Source of the DNA: Alphaproteobacteria bacterium
GTDB taxonomy: Bacteria; Pseudomonadota; Alphaproteobacteria; Rickettsiales; UBA1997
Direction: 5' to 3'
DNA: 32,234 nt
NCBI GenBank assembly: GCA_030835745.1
Contig: JAUROA010000042.1
Coordinates: 1-32,234 of the forward strand
Part shown: positions 1 to 8,273 of the stretch, one piece after another
Position numbering within the stretch: position 1 is the first letter of the stretch
Layout of the letters: the number at the start of each line of letters is the position of its first letter
Translations under genes and position numbers: made by a program
The notes under the pieces: model-generated
The model's input: only the letters and a program-made list of their open reading frames with translations
Databases searched by the model: none
Told to the model about the DNA's origin: nothing

Positions 1-152
1 GATAAAGCTCTCTCAATTAAAGCCTTCTTTAAACCATTAAGTAAACCATCCTTGCCAATTAAAGCTTGTGGATTCTTAGGATCGTAATCCTTCATTAAAT
101 CATCCAATAACTCTTGGCTAAACTGATTAGATTTTTTATTATTCTTAGTCAT
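1..152 (-). CDS. IS256-family transposase, N-terminal fragment cut by the window edge
   Basis: The 50 visible residues run from an ATG at 152 through the left edge with no stop. The segment reading LLDDLMKDYDPKNPQALIGK and then DGLLNGLKKALIERAL matches the N-terminal signature of IS256-type transposases (a GxDGLLxxLxKALxERAL pattern). The DDE catalytic residues lie in the missing part, so it cannot be judged whether the transposase is intact. In the family the enzyme is a cut-and-paste or circle-forming DDE transposase. It is transcribed away from the chromosomal genes in this window. Confidence 0.8.
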   Translation of the reverse strand, partial: MTKNNKKSNQFSQELLDDLMKDYDPKNPQALIGKDGLLNGLKKALIERAL

Positions 153-203
153 AATTTTATGTAAATTTTTAATTAATATTATTTGATAAATTTAATTTAT
201 ATT

Positions 204-227
204 TATTAAGAGCTTACGCTCTTAATA
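204..227. repeat. 10-bp inverted repeat in the IS leader
   Basis: TATTAAGAGC (204-213) pairs perfectly with GCTCTTAATA (218-227) around a TTAC loop. It lies between the transposase start and the IS end. It could be a terminator shielding the transposase from outside transcription, or a sub-terminal structure of the element. Role inferred only. Confidence 0.5.
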
Positions 228-255
228 TCACAATTAAATCCATCAGTTAATTAAT

Positions 256-282
256 CATTTACACAAAATTTATGAAATGCTC
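256..282. repeat. Probable IS256-type terminal inverted repeat (one end)
   Basis: The plus strand reads CATTTACACAAAATTTATGA and then AATGCTC. The TTTACACAAAAT core is the kind of sequence seen in terminal repeats of IS256-family elements. Only one end is inside the window, so the pairing that would prove it cannot be tested. Confidence 0.5.
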
Positions 283-397
283 AATTTATTGTTAAATTTT
301 TGTTTAATATATAGAATATATTTAGCTAAATTTTATACAATTCTTTGCCAAAAAAGATGTGATTTCATTAAGTTTTTAATAACAAGATAATAATGGA

Positions 398-421
398 TAT
401 TATCAGTAGAACCTGATAATA
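398..421 (-). terminator. Hairpin overlapping the end of panE
   Basis: TATTATCAG (398-406) pairs perfectly with CTGATAATA (413-421) around a 6-base loop. The panE stop codon lies in one arm. No clean T tract follows on the minus strand, so a terminator role is only a guess. Confidence 0.3.
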
Positions 422-1299
422 GTATAAATTAAATTTATGTATTTTGTGTCTATATTATTAATTTTAGCAAATTCAATAGCATTACCTAATATTGCTTCAA
501 TTTCAAGAGGGCGATTATTTTCAAAATCCAGTAACATACTTGTTTTATATGGTGTCATTTTTATAGTGTAATTAATGAATTCATCAATAATTTGATCGGA
601 TAAATTACAATTATCATGATTTGCTAATGTTATGATTTCATTCATGATATTTATAATTAATTTATGACTTAATTTATCTTGCAGCAACTCTTTTGTATTT
701 GCTTTATTAGCAATTACTGATAGTGGATTAAATGCCGCATTCCAAATTAGCTTTTTCCAGGATTCTTGATTTATATTATCGCTAACATGGCATTCAAGAC
801 TAGTGCTTTGCCAAAATTTCGCTAACTTAGTGACCATAATATCATTGCCATTTGGGTATTTGCCAATTATAATTTTACCATAATCTTGATGATTGACATA
901 ATTTTTTGACTCTTTGCTAACACAAATAAAAGCCAGGCATCTGATGATAATATTTTTTGGAAAATATTTAGCTAATTTATTTTCAATATGGATGCCATTT
1001 TGAATTATAACTATTGCAGTATGAGGTTTAATAATTTTTTTAATCACAGATATGTGGTCAATATTTGCAAGTGATTTAGTGCATATTAATATATAATCTG
1101 GATCCTTATTATAATGTAAAATATCATTAATCATTTCTGGTGAAAAAATGTAGTGATTATTATTGGATGAAATTGTTATATCATAATTTGACTGTAGATT
1201 TTTATCTCTCATTAATGAAGTTACATTGCAGCCATATTCTTGCAACTTATATCCATAAAATGAACCTATAGCACCACAGCCAATAATTAATATATTCAT
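403..1299 (-). CDS. panE: 2-dehydropantoate 2-reductase (ketopantoate reductase)
   Basis: The 298-residue protein has the length usual for PanE/ApbA. An N-terminal Rossmann fold shows the NADP-binding GCGAIG at residues 7-12. The family's catalytic lysine region is seen as SWKKLIWNAAFNP (about 180-192; Lys183 and Asn187 are the likely active residues), and a conserved glutamate is plausible in the LEIEAILG stretch near 267. The enzyme reduces ketopantoate to pantoate with NADPH in pantothenate (CoA) synthesis. Its ATG overlaps the recF stop by 4 bp (ATGA), so it is probably translated by coupling at the end of an ftsH-dnaN-recF-panE run. Other pantothenate genes are not in view, so a related ketoacid reductase cannot be excluded. 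Confidence 0.8.
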   Translation of the reverse strand: MNILIIGCGAIGSFYGYKLQEYGCNVTSLMRDKNLQSNYDITISSNNNHYIFSPEMINDILHYNKDPDYILICTKSLANIDHISVIKKIIKPHTAIVIIQNGIHIENKLAKYFPKNIIIRCLAFICVSKESKNYVNHQDYGKIIIGKYPNGNDIMVTKLAKFWQSTSLECHVSDNINQESWKKLIWNAAFNPLSVIANKANTKELLQDKLSHKLIINIMNEIITLANHDNCNLSDQIIDEFINYTIKMTPYKTSMLLDFENNRPLEIEAILGNAIEFAKINNIDTKYINLIYTIIRFY

Positions 1300-2417
1300 A
1301 TTTTAATTGATTGAATTATATTGCTATTTTTAAAATTATTTGGTAACAAATCTATAGATGTAGCGCTAAAAAATGCTTGTAGATTAATGTCTCTAATTTC
1401 ACAAAAAAGATCATTTTTTCTTTTTTCATCCAGATGAGACGCAATTTCATCTAATATTAATATTGTTGGCTGTTGTTTATATGTTGCTGAAATTTTGGCA
1501 CGAGCAAGAGTAATGCCAATTACAATTAATTTTTGTTCACCAGTGGAAGATAGTCTTGCAGACTGATTTTTATCACAAAATATAGCATCAAAATCGCAAC
1601 GATGAACTCCAAATTTTGTTTTAAAGCTCTCCATATCTATTTTTCTATTTTGCTTTAAAATATCGCTATAATATTGCTCAATTTCCATTGCAGGCTTAAT
1701 AGCTATAAGCTCTTCTATTTCTCCAATAACTTTAAGATTAGATTTTGGAAAGCTGGAATTAAAGCTATTCATAGCTTTGTTAAAAAAATCTAATGATTCA
1801 ACTCTGGCACAGGCAATTGCAACTCCGCATTCAACAATTTGGTTTTCAATAATATCTAGCCATTTTTCAGTTGAATTTTTTACATTTGAAATTTTTAATT
1901 TCTGCAAGATATTAATTCTTTCTTTGATTAATTTTTGATATTTATTAAGTCTTAAATTATGATCAAAGTCAATTTCGGAAACAATTTTATCAAGATATTC
2001 TCTTCTGGAAGTTTTACCAGAAATAAATAATTGTTCAATTTGAGGTGTAATGATTATGAAATTGGTAAGATAATTTTTATATTCACCTTTTTTGGACAAG
2101 CTTGTTTCGTCTCCATTAATTCTGATATTTTTTTTAGAATTATGCTTGCTATATGAAATTGCATATTCATTTATATAATTATTTTCAAGAATGCTATATA
2201 TTGTAAAATTATCACTATTATTATTAATTATTTCATCTAATTCACATTTTCTTAAGGATGGACTTTTTCCCAGTAAAGATATTGCTTCTAAAATATTTGT
2301 TTTACCAACTCCATTATCTCCATGAAGTAGTATAAGCATTTTGTTAAATTCTAATATTTTTGAGTCAAAGTTACGAAAATTGGTGAGGTTTAATTTTAAT
2401 ATGTTGCCACAATTCAT
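1296..2417 (-). CDS. recF: DNA replication and repair protein RecF
   Basis: The 373-residue protein has the usual RecF length. It opens with the LxLxNFRNF pattern typical of RecF, followed by Walker A GDNGVGKT (33-40). Near the C-terminus come the ABC-type signature SSTGEQK and a Walker B with D-loop, ILILDEIASHLDE. RecF is an SMC-like ATPase that helps load RecA at single-strand gaps together with RecO and RecR. It lies 7 bp downstream of dnaN and overlaps panE by 4 bp. The dnaN-recF pairing is common in bacteria, whereas ftsH upstream and panE downstream are not the classical context. Confidence 0.93.
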   Translation of the reverse strand: MNCGNILKLNLTNFRNFDSKILEFNKMLILLHGDNGVGKTNILEAISLLGKSPSLRKCELDEIINNNSDNFTIYSILENNYINEYAISYSKHNSKKNIRINGDETSLSKKGEYKNYLTNFIIITPQIEQLFISGKTSRREYLDKIVSEIDFDHNLRLNKYQKLIKERINILQKLKISNVKNSTEKWLDIIENQIVECGVAIACARVESLDFFNKAMNSFNSSFPKSNLKVIGEIEELIAIKPAMEIEQYYSDILKQNRKIDMESFKTKFGVHRCDFDAIFCDKNQSARLSSTGEQKLIVIGITLARAKISATYKQQPTILILDEIASHLDEKRKNDLFCEIRDINLQAFFSATSIDLLPNNFKNSNIIQSIKI

Positions 2418-2424
2418 TTAAATA

Positions 2425-3531
2425 TTAGTTAACTCTAATTGGCATTATTACAAATTGATAATTTACATTATCAGTCTCAATAAGCGTTGGAGACATATTG
2501 CTATCAAATTTCATAGTAAGAACATCATTATCTATTTGCGATATAATATCCATTAAATAGCGAGAATTAAACCCTGTTACAATTTTATCATTATCATATT
2601 TTATTTCTAGAACTTCATGCGCAAATGAGCCGTCATTTGTTGTAACTTCAAGGTCCATTTTATTATTTTCAATTGTTACTTTAATTGATTTATGTTTATC
2701 ATTGGCAACTGATGAAACTCTGTCAATACAGCTATAAAAATCTTTTTTATTAATTTGAGAAATTTTTGAATTATTTTGTGGTAAGATTTTATTGTAATTA
2801 GGGAATTGACCATCGATTAACTTAGATGTGATGGTATTTTGCTGAGAAGAAATTTTTATCTTAACTCGAGAAAATTCAATTTTAATTTTATTGTCAAAAT
2901 CAATAATTCTTCTAATTTCATTAACAGATTTTTTTGGAATAATTATGCCAAATTCAGCAAGATCCTGATCGTGATCTATATTTGATAAAGCCAATCTATG
3001 TCCATCGGTTGCAACGCAACAAATTTCAGATTTATCGTTAATTTTTCTGCTGTGAAAATATAATCCATTTAAGTAATATCTTGTTTCATCATTTGAAATG
3101 GCAAAGCGAGTTTTATCAATCATTTTGGCAAATTTTTCAGCATCAACTTCTATATTGTGATCATATTCATTATTATCAATATCTGGAAATTCGCTAGCAT
3201 TAATGCAGGGTAGGTTATATTTGGAATTTTGACACTTAATGTTAATATTATTATTTTCCAATTTTATCTCAATATCATCTTGATCATTAATTTTTCTAAT
3301 AATGTCAAATAGCATTTGTGCAGGAACTGTGGTGCATCCTGGTTGAATTACTTCACAATTAACATATGATGTAGCATAAAGGTCCATATCGCTAGCGCAG
3401 AGAAAGATATTATTTTCGCTTGCTTGGATTTTAATATTTTGTAAAACTGGAATGGTGTTTTTCTTTTCAACAACACCATTAACAACAGTAAGAGCCTTAA
3501 GGAATATATTTGGTTTTACTTTAAAATGCAT
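2425..3531 (-). CDS. dnaN: DNA polymerase III beta subunit (sliding clamp)
   Basis: The 368-residue protein is the normal size for the three-domain clamp monomer. It opens with the typical LxxAlxxVxxvVekkNTIPVL pattern and ends with the characteristic YQFVIMPIRVN tail (compare MPMRL in other bacteria). Internal clamp blocks such as FAISNDETRYYLNGLYF and ATDGHRLALS are clear. The ring-shaped homodimer tethers the replicase and other clamp-binding proteins to DNA. It is placed 11 bp after ftsH and 7 bp before recF, so all are probably on one transcript. A DnaE fragment with a clamp-binding motif lies about 9 kb away in the same window. Confidence 0.95.
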   Translation of the reverse strand: MHFKVKPNIFLKALTVVNGVVEKKNTIPVLQNIKIQASENNIFLCASDMDLYATSYVNCEVIQPGCTTVPAQMLFDIIRKINDQDDIEIKLENNNINIKCQNSKYNLPCINASEFPDIDNNEYDHNIEVDAEKFAKMIDKTRFAISNDETRYYLNGLYFHSRKINDKSEICCVATDGHRLALSNIDHDQDLAEFGIIIPKKSVNEIRRIIDFDNKIKIEFSRVKIKISSQQNTITSKLIDGQFPNYNKILPQNNSKISQINKKDFYSCIDRVSSVANDKHKSIKVTIENNKMDLEVTTNDGSFAHEVLEIKYDNDKIVTGFNSRYLMDIISQIDNDVLTMKFDSNMSPTLIETDNVNYQFVIMPIRVN

Positions 3532-3542
3532 TTATAATAAAT

Positions 3543-5408
3543 TTATTTATCATCTATATTAGGCGCAAAGAAATCATCATCAGATTTTTTTGCCGATTTA
3601 TTTGATTTTATAATTTTTTTTCTAATTTCTTTGCCTGATATTAAGTCCTTAATTTCTTTGCCTGTCAATGTTTCATATTTTAAAAGATTTTGTGCTAATA
3701 TTTCAAGATCCTTTTTATGTTTAGTAAGAATATCTTTAGCATTTTTTAGGGCATTATCAATAATTTTTTTAATTTCTTGATCAATTAATTTGCCAGTTTC
3801 TTGAGAATAAGGTTGTCCAATTTGATATTGCTTATTATCATCTTCACTATAGTCAATAGTTCCAATTTTATCAGAAAGGCCCCATTTAGTAACCATGCCT
3901 TTAGCAATTCTTGTGGCTTGAGTAATATCTGATGATGCACCAGTTGTTACTTTATCATAACCAAAAATTAGCTCTTCAGCCGCTCTTCCTCCCATGGCAA
4001 CTATTAAGTCGTCATGTAATTTTGCGCGAGAAACTGAAACCTTGTCATTTTCTGGTAATCTCATTACTAAACCAAGTGCACGACCCCTTGGAATTATAGT
4101 AGCTTTGTGAATTGGGTCCGAATTTTTACAATTAATAGCAGTAATTGCATGACCGGCTTCATGATAAGCAGTTAATTCACGCTCTTCTTTTTGCATTATC
4201 ATTGATTTACGCTCTGAACCCATTAATATTTTATCTTTGGCATCTTCAAGATTTTGCATTGTGACCATTTTTTGGTCATTTTTGGCAGCCATAAGAGCTC
4301 CTTCATTAATTAGGTTTGCTAAATCAGCTCCAGCAAATCCAGGTGTGCCTCTAGCAATAATTTTAGCATCTATGTCAGCTGCGCCAGAGATTTTCTTTAA
4401 ATGTACTTTTAATATTTGCTCTCTTCCAACAATATCAGGATTTGGCACATTTACTTGTCTGTCAAATCTTCCTGGTCTAAGCAATGCTCTATCCAAAACA
4501 TCTGGTCTGTTAGTTGCAGCAATTATAACAACTCCTTCATTTTCTGAAAAGCCATCCATTTCAACTAATAATTGATTTAAGGTTTGCTCTCTTTCATCAT
4601 TACCACCTCCAACTCCACTTCCTCTATGTCTGCCAACAGCATCAATTTCATCAATAAAAACAATGCATGGTGAACTTTTTTTTGCCTGCTCAAACATGTC
4701 TCTGACTCTACTTGCGCCAACACCAACAAACATTTCAACAAAATCTGAGCCAGAAATTGAAAAGAATGGAACATTTGCTTCGCCAGCTATTGCTCTTGCA
4801 AGAAGAGTTTTACCAGTCCCAGGAGATCCTATCAAAAGACAACCTCTTGGTATCTTTGCTCCAACTTTGATATATTTTTGTGAATTTTTTAAAAAATCAA
4901 CAATTTCACTCAACTCTTCTCTGGCTTCGTCAATTCCGGCAACATCGTTGAAGGTTACTTTATGTTTATTTTCTTGAAGTAATTTTGCTCTTGATTTTCC
5001 AAAACCAAATGCACCACCTTTGGAGCTTGTAGCATTTTTGGCAAAATAAAACCATAAACCAATTAATATTATAAATGGAAGCCAACCGAGAATGCCGGCC
5101 ATTATCTTTTCAGATTTAGATATTAGCGGCAATGCCTCAATATTGACATTATTTTGCTCAAGTTTTTCAACTAGTTTTGGGTAATCTGGTAAGTGAGTAT
5201 AAAATTTACTATTATCATTAAATTCGCCTGTTAATTCAGAGCCTTTGATATTTACAGCTTTAACATTGCCAGATTCTACTCTATTGATAAATTCGCTAAA
5301 AATTAATTTCTCTCCTGCTAGATTGCCTTGATTAATGAGATTTGATATACTTAGGACAAAAATAAATATTAAAACCCATACTATTAAGTTTTTATTGGAA
5401 TTTTTCAT
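3543..5408 (-). CDS. ftsH: ATP-dependent zinc metalloprotease FtsH
   Basis: The 621-residue membrane-bound AAA+ protease carries all hallmark motifs. There are two transmembrane segments (about 8-26 and 103-122) flanking a short periplasmic domain. These are followed by Walker A GSPGTGKT (194-201), Walker B IVFIDE (249-254), and the second region of homology with its arginines (about 299-318). The zinc site is HEAGH (416-420), with a third ligand Asp at about 494. It degrades membrane and regulatory proteins and unassembled complexes. The lysine-rich tail is ordinary. It heads a four-gene run (ftsH-dnaN-recF-panE), and the 320-bp gap upstream should hold its promoter. The ATG at 5408 lacks an obvious Shine-Dalgarno sequence, like most genes here. 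Confidence 0.97.
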   Translation of the reverse strand: MKNSNKNLIVWVLIFIFVLSISNLINQGNLAGEKLIFSEFINRVESGNVKAVNIKGSELTGEFNDNSKFYTHLPDYPKLVEKLEQNNVNIEALPLISKSEKIMAGILGWLPFIILIGLWFYFAKNATSSKGGAFGFGKSRAKLLQENKHKVTFNDVAGIDEAREELSEIVDFLKNSQKYIKVGAKIPRGCLLIGSPGTGKTLLARAIAGEANVPFFSISGSDFVEMFVGVGASRVRDMFEQAKKSSPCIVFIDEIDAVGRHRGSGVGGGNDEREQTLNQLLVEMDGFSENEGVVIIAATNRPDVLDRALLRPGRFDRQVNVPNPDIVGREQILKVHLKKISGAADIDAKIIARGTPGFAGADLANLINEGALMAAKNDQKMVTMQNLEDAKDKILMGSERKSMIMQKEERELTAYHEAGHAITAINCKNSDPIHKATIIPRGRALGLVMRLPENDKVSVSRAKLHDDLIVAMGGRAAEELIFGYDKVTTGASSDITQATRIAKGMVTKWGLSDKIGTIDYSEDDNKQYQIGQPYSQETGKLIDQEIKKIIDNALKNAKDILTKHKKDLEILAQNLLKYETLTGKEIKDLISGKEIRKKIIKSNKSAKKSDDDFFAPNIDDK

Positions 5409-5510
5409 TAATGATTAAATTATTTTGATTAATAGATAAATTTATAATATTTTTAGAGAGTTTTTATTAATTTATATAAAGCATTAAATTAACTAAAATA
5501 AAAGTTTTTA

Positions 5511-5534
5511 ATTTCACCATGGCTATTTCACCAT
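5511..5534. repeat. 10-bp direct repeat, 14-bp period, upstream of ftsH
   Basis: ATTTCACCAT occurs at 5511-5520 and again at 5525-5534, separated by GGCT. The pair lies about 105-125 bp upstream of the ftsH start, downstream of the candidate promoter. It contains more G/C than its surroundings. It could be a regulator-binding site or a chance duplication. Confidence 0.35.
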
Positions 5535-5558
5535 ATTTATTTAACCATAGAAATTTTT

Positions 5559-5587
5559 ATAATAATTTTGCTATAACATTTTTGCAA
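5559..5587 (-). promoter_or_regulatory. Candidate sigma70-like promoter for ftsH-dnaN-recF-panE
   Basis: On the minus strand TTGCAA (5587-5582) is followed after 17 bp by TATTAT (5564-5559), giving a leader of roughly 145 nt to the ftsH ATG. In sequence this AT-rich such matches are easy to find by chance. The -35 part lies in the loop of the 5573-5600 hairpin. Confidence 0.3.
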
Positions 5588-5600
5588 AGTCAAATGTTAT
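5573..5600. repeat. 9-bp perfect inverted repeat upstream of ftsH
   Basis: ATAACATTT (5573-5581) pairs with AAATGTTAT (5592-5600) around a 10-base loop. No T tract follows on either strand, which argues against a simple terminator. Its overlap with the candidate ftsH promoter would also allow an operator. Confidence 0.4.
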
Positions 5601-5728
5601 TGAAAGATACATAATTGCAAAATTTTATAATAATTTTATCCAATATAAGAAATATTTCATTTAGATATAATTTCTTAGAGTTTGCAATCTCAAATTTGTT
5701 CTTTAATTTATTTATTGAGTTAAGTTAG

Positions 5729-6526
5729 TTAATAGCTAATAAATTGTTCTTTAATAATTCTTTCTTCTAGAGAGTGATTTGGATCAAATACAATAGTAAA
5801 AATTACAGACTTATCTTGACTTATATTGGCTTCTACTATATTTTCAACTTGACTGAAATCGGCAGTAGCTATTGCTGGTCTTTTGTGATAATCCAATGCC
5901 TTAATCCTAACTTTACTTTTTGTAGGAAGTAGGGCGCCATGCCATTTTCTTGGTCTAAATGGGCATATTGGAGTTAATGTTAATATTTTTGAGCCAAAGG
6001 GAATTATAGGACCTCCTGCTGAAAAATTATATGCTGTACTACCTGCTGGAGTTGCAACTAATACTCCATCTGCAGATAGGCTTGAAATTCTATTTTTAGA
6101 ATTAACATCAATTGATAATTTAACCGATTGGCTTGAGCTTCTGCTAATAGTAACTTCATTTATTGCAATTAAATTATGTTTATTTTTATTGGCATCAATT
6201 GCTCTGAGTCTCAATGGATTAATCTTGGTTTCAACGCTAGCTGATAATTTAGCCATTATATCGTCATTATCATTATAGCTATTCATTAAAAAACCAACCG
6301 TTCCGCAATTTATACCATAAATTGGTATTGGATTATTTTGAAATTTGTGAAAAAGGTGAAGCATCAATCCATCACCACCTATAGCAATTAAAAGATCACA
6401 ATTATTATTTGTTGAGCTACTATTAGTTAAATCGATAAATTTATATTTTTTAATAATATCATCTTTAATTTTATTAGCTTTTTGGTTTGATGAAGCGGCA
6501 ATAACTCCAATTTGATTATATTTCAT
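5729..6526 (-). CDS. nadK: NAD kinase
   Basis: The 265-residue protein shows the NAD kinase signature GGDG at 50-53 (in LLIAIGGDGLMLHLF) and the NCGTVGFL block at 73-80. The nucleotide-binding Asn-Glu pair is at 123-124. The ADGVLVATPAGSTAYNFSAG segment (about 152-171) is typical of NadK/PpnK. It phosphorylates NAD to NADP with ATP or polyphosphate and is a cytoplasmic housekeeping enzyme. It is the last gene of the eight-gene run; its ATG overlaps the stop of the methyltransferase gene by 4 bp, suggesting coupled translation. Confidence 0.92.
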   Translation of the reverse strand: MKYNQIGVIAASSNQKANKIKDDIIKKYKFIDLTNSSSTNNNCDLLIAIGGDGLMLHLFHKFQNNPIPIYGINCGTVGFLMNSYNDNDDIMAKLSASVETKINPLRLRAIDANKNKHNLIAINEVTISRSSSQSVKLSIDVNSKNRISSLSADGVLVATPAGSTAYNFSAGGPIIPFGSKILTLTPICPFRPRKWHGALLPTKSKVRIKALDYHKRPAIATADFSQVENIVEANISQDKSVIFTIVFDPNHSLEERIIKEQFISY

Positions 6527-7317
6527 TTACTTATTTTTGATGATTCATATAAAGCAATAGCGCATGCATTACTAACATTTAAGCTTTCAACATCATTATT
6601 GATATTTATTTTGCAAATAAAATCACTATTTTTCTTAACTAATTTTCTTACACCTTTTCCTTCTGAACCAATGATAATAGCTTTTTTTTGAATTTCTCTA
6701 TGATTTTCTATGTTATCGTCACCATCTCCAGATAGCGATATAATCCAAAAATTAAGTTTTTTTAATTTTTCAATAAGGTTATTGATATTTGAAGCAATAA
6801 ATAAATTTGCTTTTTCAAAAGTTCCTGCACTGGCCTTAATTGTAATAGAGTTTTCAATTACTGAATTATGGTTGCAAAATACAATTATATTAAAATTAAA
6901 AGCAATAGCACTTCTAATAATAGAGCCAACATTATATGGGTCGGTAATCTGATCTAAAATCAAAATATTATTAATATTGCACTTATTAACTTTTTCTAAT
7001 AGCTCAAATTGCGGACCTATGTTAATTTTGCTAGCAATCAAAACATGATTTTGATGATTGTTATGATCTGTAATTTTATCAAGATATTTTCTATCTGTAA
7101 CTTCTATTTTACTAGATGGATAAGAAATTTTATTATTTTTTAAAAAAATATTAATCTCATTAATAGAATCTTTGGTAGCTAAAATTTTATAGATTGTTCT
7201 CTTGCAAGATAATAATGAATTATAACAAGGATATTTACCAAAGATAATAATTTTGTTACTATCTTTGGTATTATTTCGACTTGAGTTAATTTTTGAAATA
7301 TATGGCTTTTTTACCAT
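6523..7317 (-). CDS. rlmB: TrmH/SpoU-family RNA 2'-O-methyltransferase (RlmB-like)
   Basis: The 264-residue protein has an N-terminal RNA-binding module (about 22-100, beginning IIIFGKYPCYNSLL). It continues into a SPOUT methyltransferase domain with the three trefoil-knot motifs: DPYNVGSIIRSA (126-137, Asn129), IIGSEGKGVRKL (215-226, Glu219) and SLNVSNACAIALYE (245-258). By architecture it fits RlmB, which methylates Gm2251 of 23S rRNA in E. coli, but a tRNA-specific relative is possible. It lies 3 bp after the PPIase gene and overlaps nadK by 4 bp. Confidence 0.8.
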   Translation of the reverse strand: MVKKPYISKINSSRNNTKDSNKIIIFGKYPCYNSLLSCKRTIYKILATKDSINEINIFLKNNKISYPSSKIEVTDRKYLDKITDHNNHQNHVLIASKINIGPQFELLEKVNKCNINNILILDQITDPYNVGSIIRSAIAFNFNIIVFCNHNSVIENSITIKASAGTFEKANLFIASNINNLIEKLKKLNFWIISLSGDGDDNIENHREIQKKAIIIGSEGKGVRKLVKKNSDFICKININNDVESLNVSNACAIALYESSKISK

Positions 7318-7320
7318 ATT

Positions 7321-8271
7321 TTATTTTTTTTCTTTGGGTGTGTTTGATGAAGAATCTTTTTTATCTGTATTTTTTTCATCAAAATCTTTTAAAGGATCCT
7401 TATATTCAATTAAAATTTCAATTTCAGAATCATTAAAAATCTCAGATTTTATTTCATTAACTTTTTTTTGCATAAGCTGATTTCTAATATTATCCTTTAC
7501 CTTTTCAAATGGAAGAGGATTAGAGTCTCTTACTGCACTATATTTAATTATATGCCAGCCATATGAAGTTTTAACTGGTTTAGAAGGTTTGTTTTTCTTG
7601 ATTTTCTTTAAAATTTCAGTCACCTCTGGTGTAACTCCATCTTCAATAATGAATCCAATTTTACCACCATTTTTAGCGCTATTTTTATCGATTGAATATT
7701 TTTTCGCATAGCTAGCAAATCTTGAAGGTTTCTTTCTCAATTGATTATATATTTTTTTTGCCTGAGATTCTGTTTTAAAAACAATATGATGAAAGTCATA
7801 TTCTTTTTTACCTTTTAAATCATTACTAAGTTGAGTATATGTTTCACTAATTGCTTGATCATTAACTTCCTTTTTAACAACGCTATCTATATAGGCTTTG
7901 ATTAATATTTCATTTTTGATTTTAGCAAGTTGTTCTTTAACTTCTTTTTTAGTTTCAATTCCAGATTTCTTTGCTTTAACAAGTATTTTTTGATCTATAT
8001 ATACTTCTTTTGCAACTACTTTAATTATTTCTTGAGGAATTTCTTCTAGCTTTGGGGTAGCAATTTTTACACCTGAAAATCTATTTTGACTTTGAAATAT
8101 ATCGGTTAGTTTATTTTCAACATCATTTCGGTAAATGTTACTATTATTAATCTTAGCTACTACGTCACTACTATTGTAACTCCTTTTGCTAAAATAAATT
8201 AATGCTACAATTGCTGCGATTGATAATGTAACAATTGATAAAATTTTTATATTATTTTTCTTTGTGGTCAT
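7321..8271 (-). CDS. Periplasmic parvulin-type peptidyl-prolyl isomerase (PpiC/SurA/PrsA-like)
   Basis: The 316-residue protein has one N-terminal membrane segment (about 8-27) that anchors it or acts as an uncleaved signal. A helical SurA_N-like chaperone region follows (about 35-150). The parvulin domain (about 155-245) is recognised by YDFHHIVFKTESQAKK, FASYAKKYSIDKNSAKNGGK and the closing YGWHIIKY. The tail after about 290 is rich in Lys, Asp and Ser. Such proteins help fold outer-membrane and secreted proteins. It sits 2 bp after the HAD gene and 3 bp before the methyltransferase, downstream of four envelope lipoproteins, which fits a periplasmic folding role. Confidence 0.85.
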   Translation of the reverse strand: MTTKKNNIKILSIVTLSIAAIVALIYFSKRSYNSSDVVAKINNSNIYRNDVENKLTDIFQSQNRFSGVKIATPKLEEIPQEIIKVVAKEVYIDQKILVKAKKSGIETKKEVKEQLAKIKNEILIKAYIDSVVKKEVNDQAISETYTQLSNDLKGKKEYDFHHIVFKTESQAKKIYNQLRKKPSRFASYAKKYSIDKNSAKNGGKIGFIIEDGVTPEVTEILKKIKKNKPSKPVKTSYGWHIIKYSAVRDSNPLPFEKVKDNIRNQLMQKKVNEIKSEIFNDSEIEILIEYKDPLKDFDEKNTDKKDSSSNTPKEKK

Positions 8272-8273
8272 TT

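Larger units (their letters stand above)
1..282 (-). mobile_element. IS256-family insertion sequence, 5' end only (partial)
   Basis: The left edge of the window holds the transposase-start end of an IS256 (mutator-like) element; the rest lies outside the window. It consists of the first 50 codons of a transposase (1-152, reading leftwards), a leader of about 100 bp with a hairpin, and an outer end at about 282. The end sequence, read into the element, begins GAGCATTTCATAAATTTTGT, which resembles the terminal repeats of many IS256 elements (a conserved core like TTTACACAAAAT). The outer boundary is inferred from that resemblance. The partner repeat and the target duplication cannot be seen here. 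Confidence 0.65.
5409..5728. other. 320-bp intergenic region between nadK and ftsH
   Basis: No coding sequence is recognised on either strand. Reading towards ftsH it contains a 9-bp hairpin (5573-5600), a candidate promoter (5559-5587), and a 10-bp direct repeat ATTTCACCAT at 5511-5520 and 5525-5534. It is the longest non-coding gap in the window and must hold the end of the nadK transcript and the start of the ftsH transcript. A small RNA cannot be excluded. Confidence 0.5.

Noticed and set aside
4237-4977. Open frames on the plus strand and an overlapping minus-strand frame inside ftsH
   Set aside because: They lie wholly within the strongly conserved AAA+ region of ftsH and resemble no known protein; they are shadows of its codon usage.
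5555-5637. 15-bp exact direct repeat TTTTATAATAATTTT at 5555-5569 and 5623-5637
   Set aside because: It consists only of A and T with no flanking similarity, so it is expected by chance in this composition.
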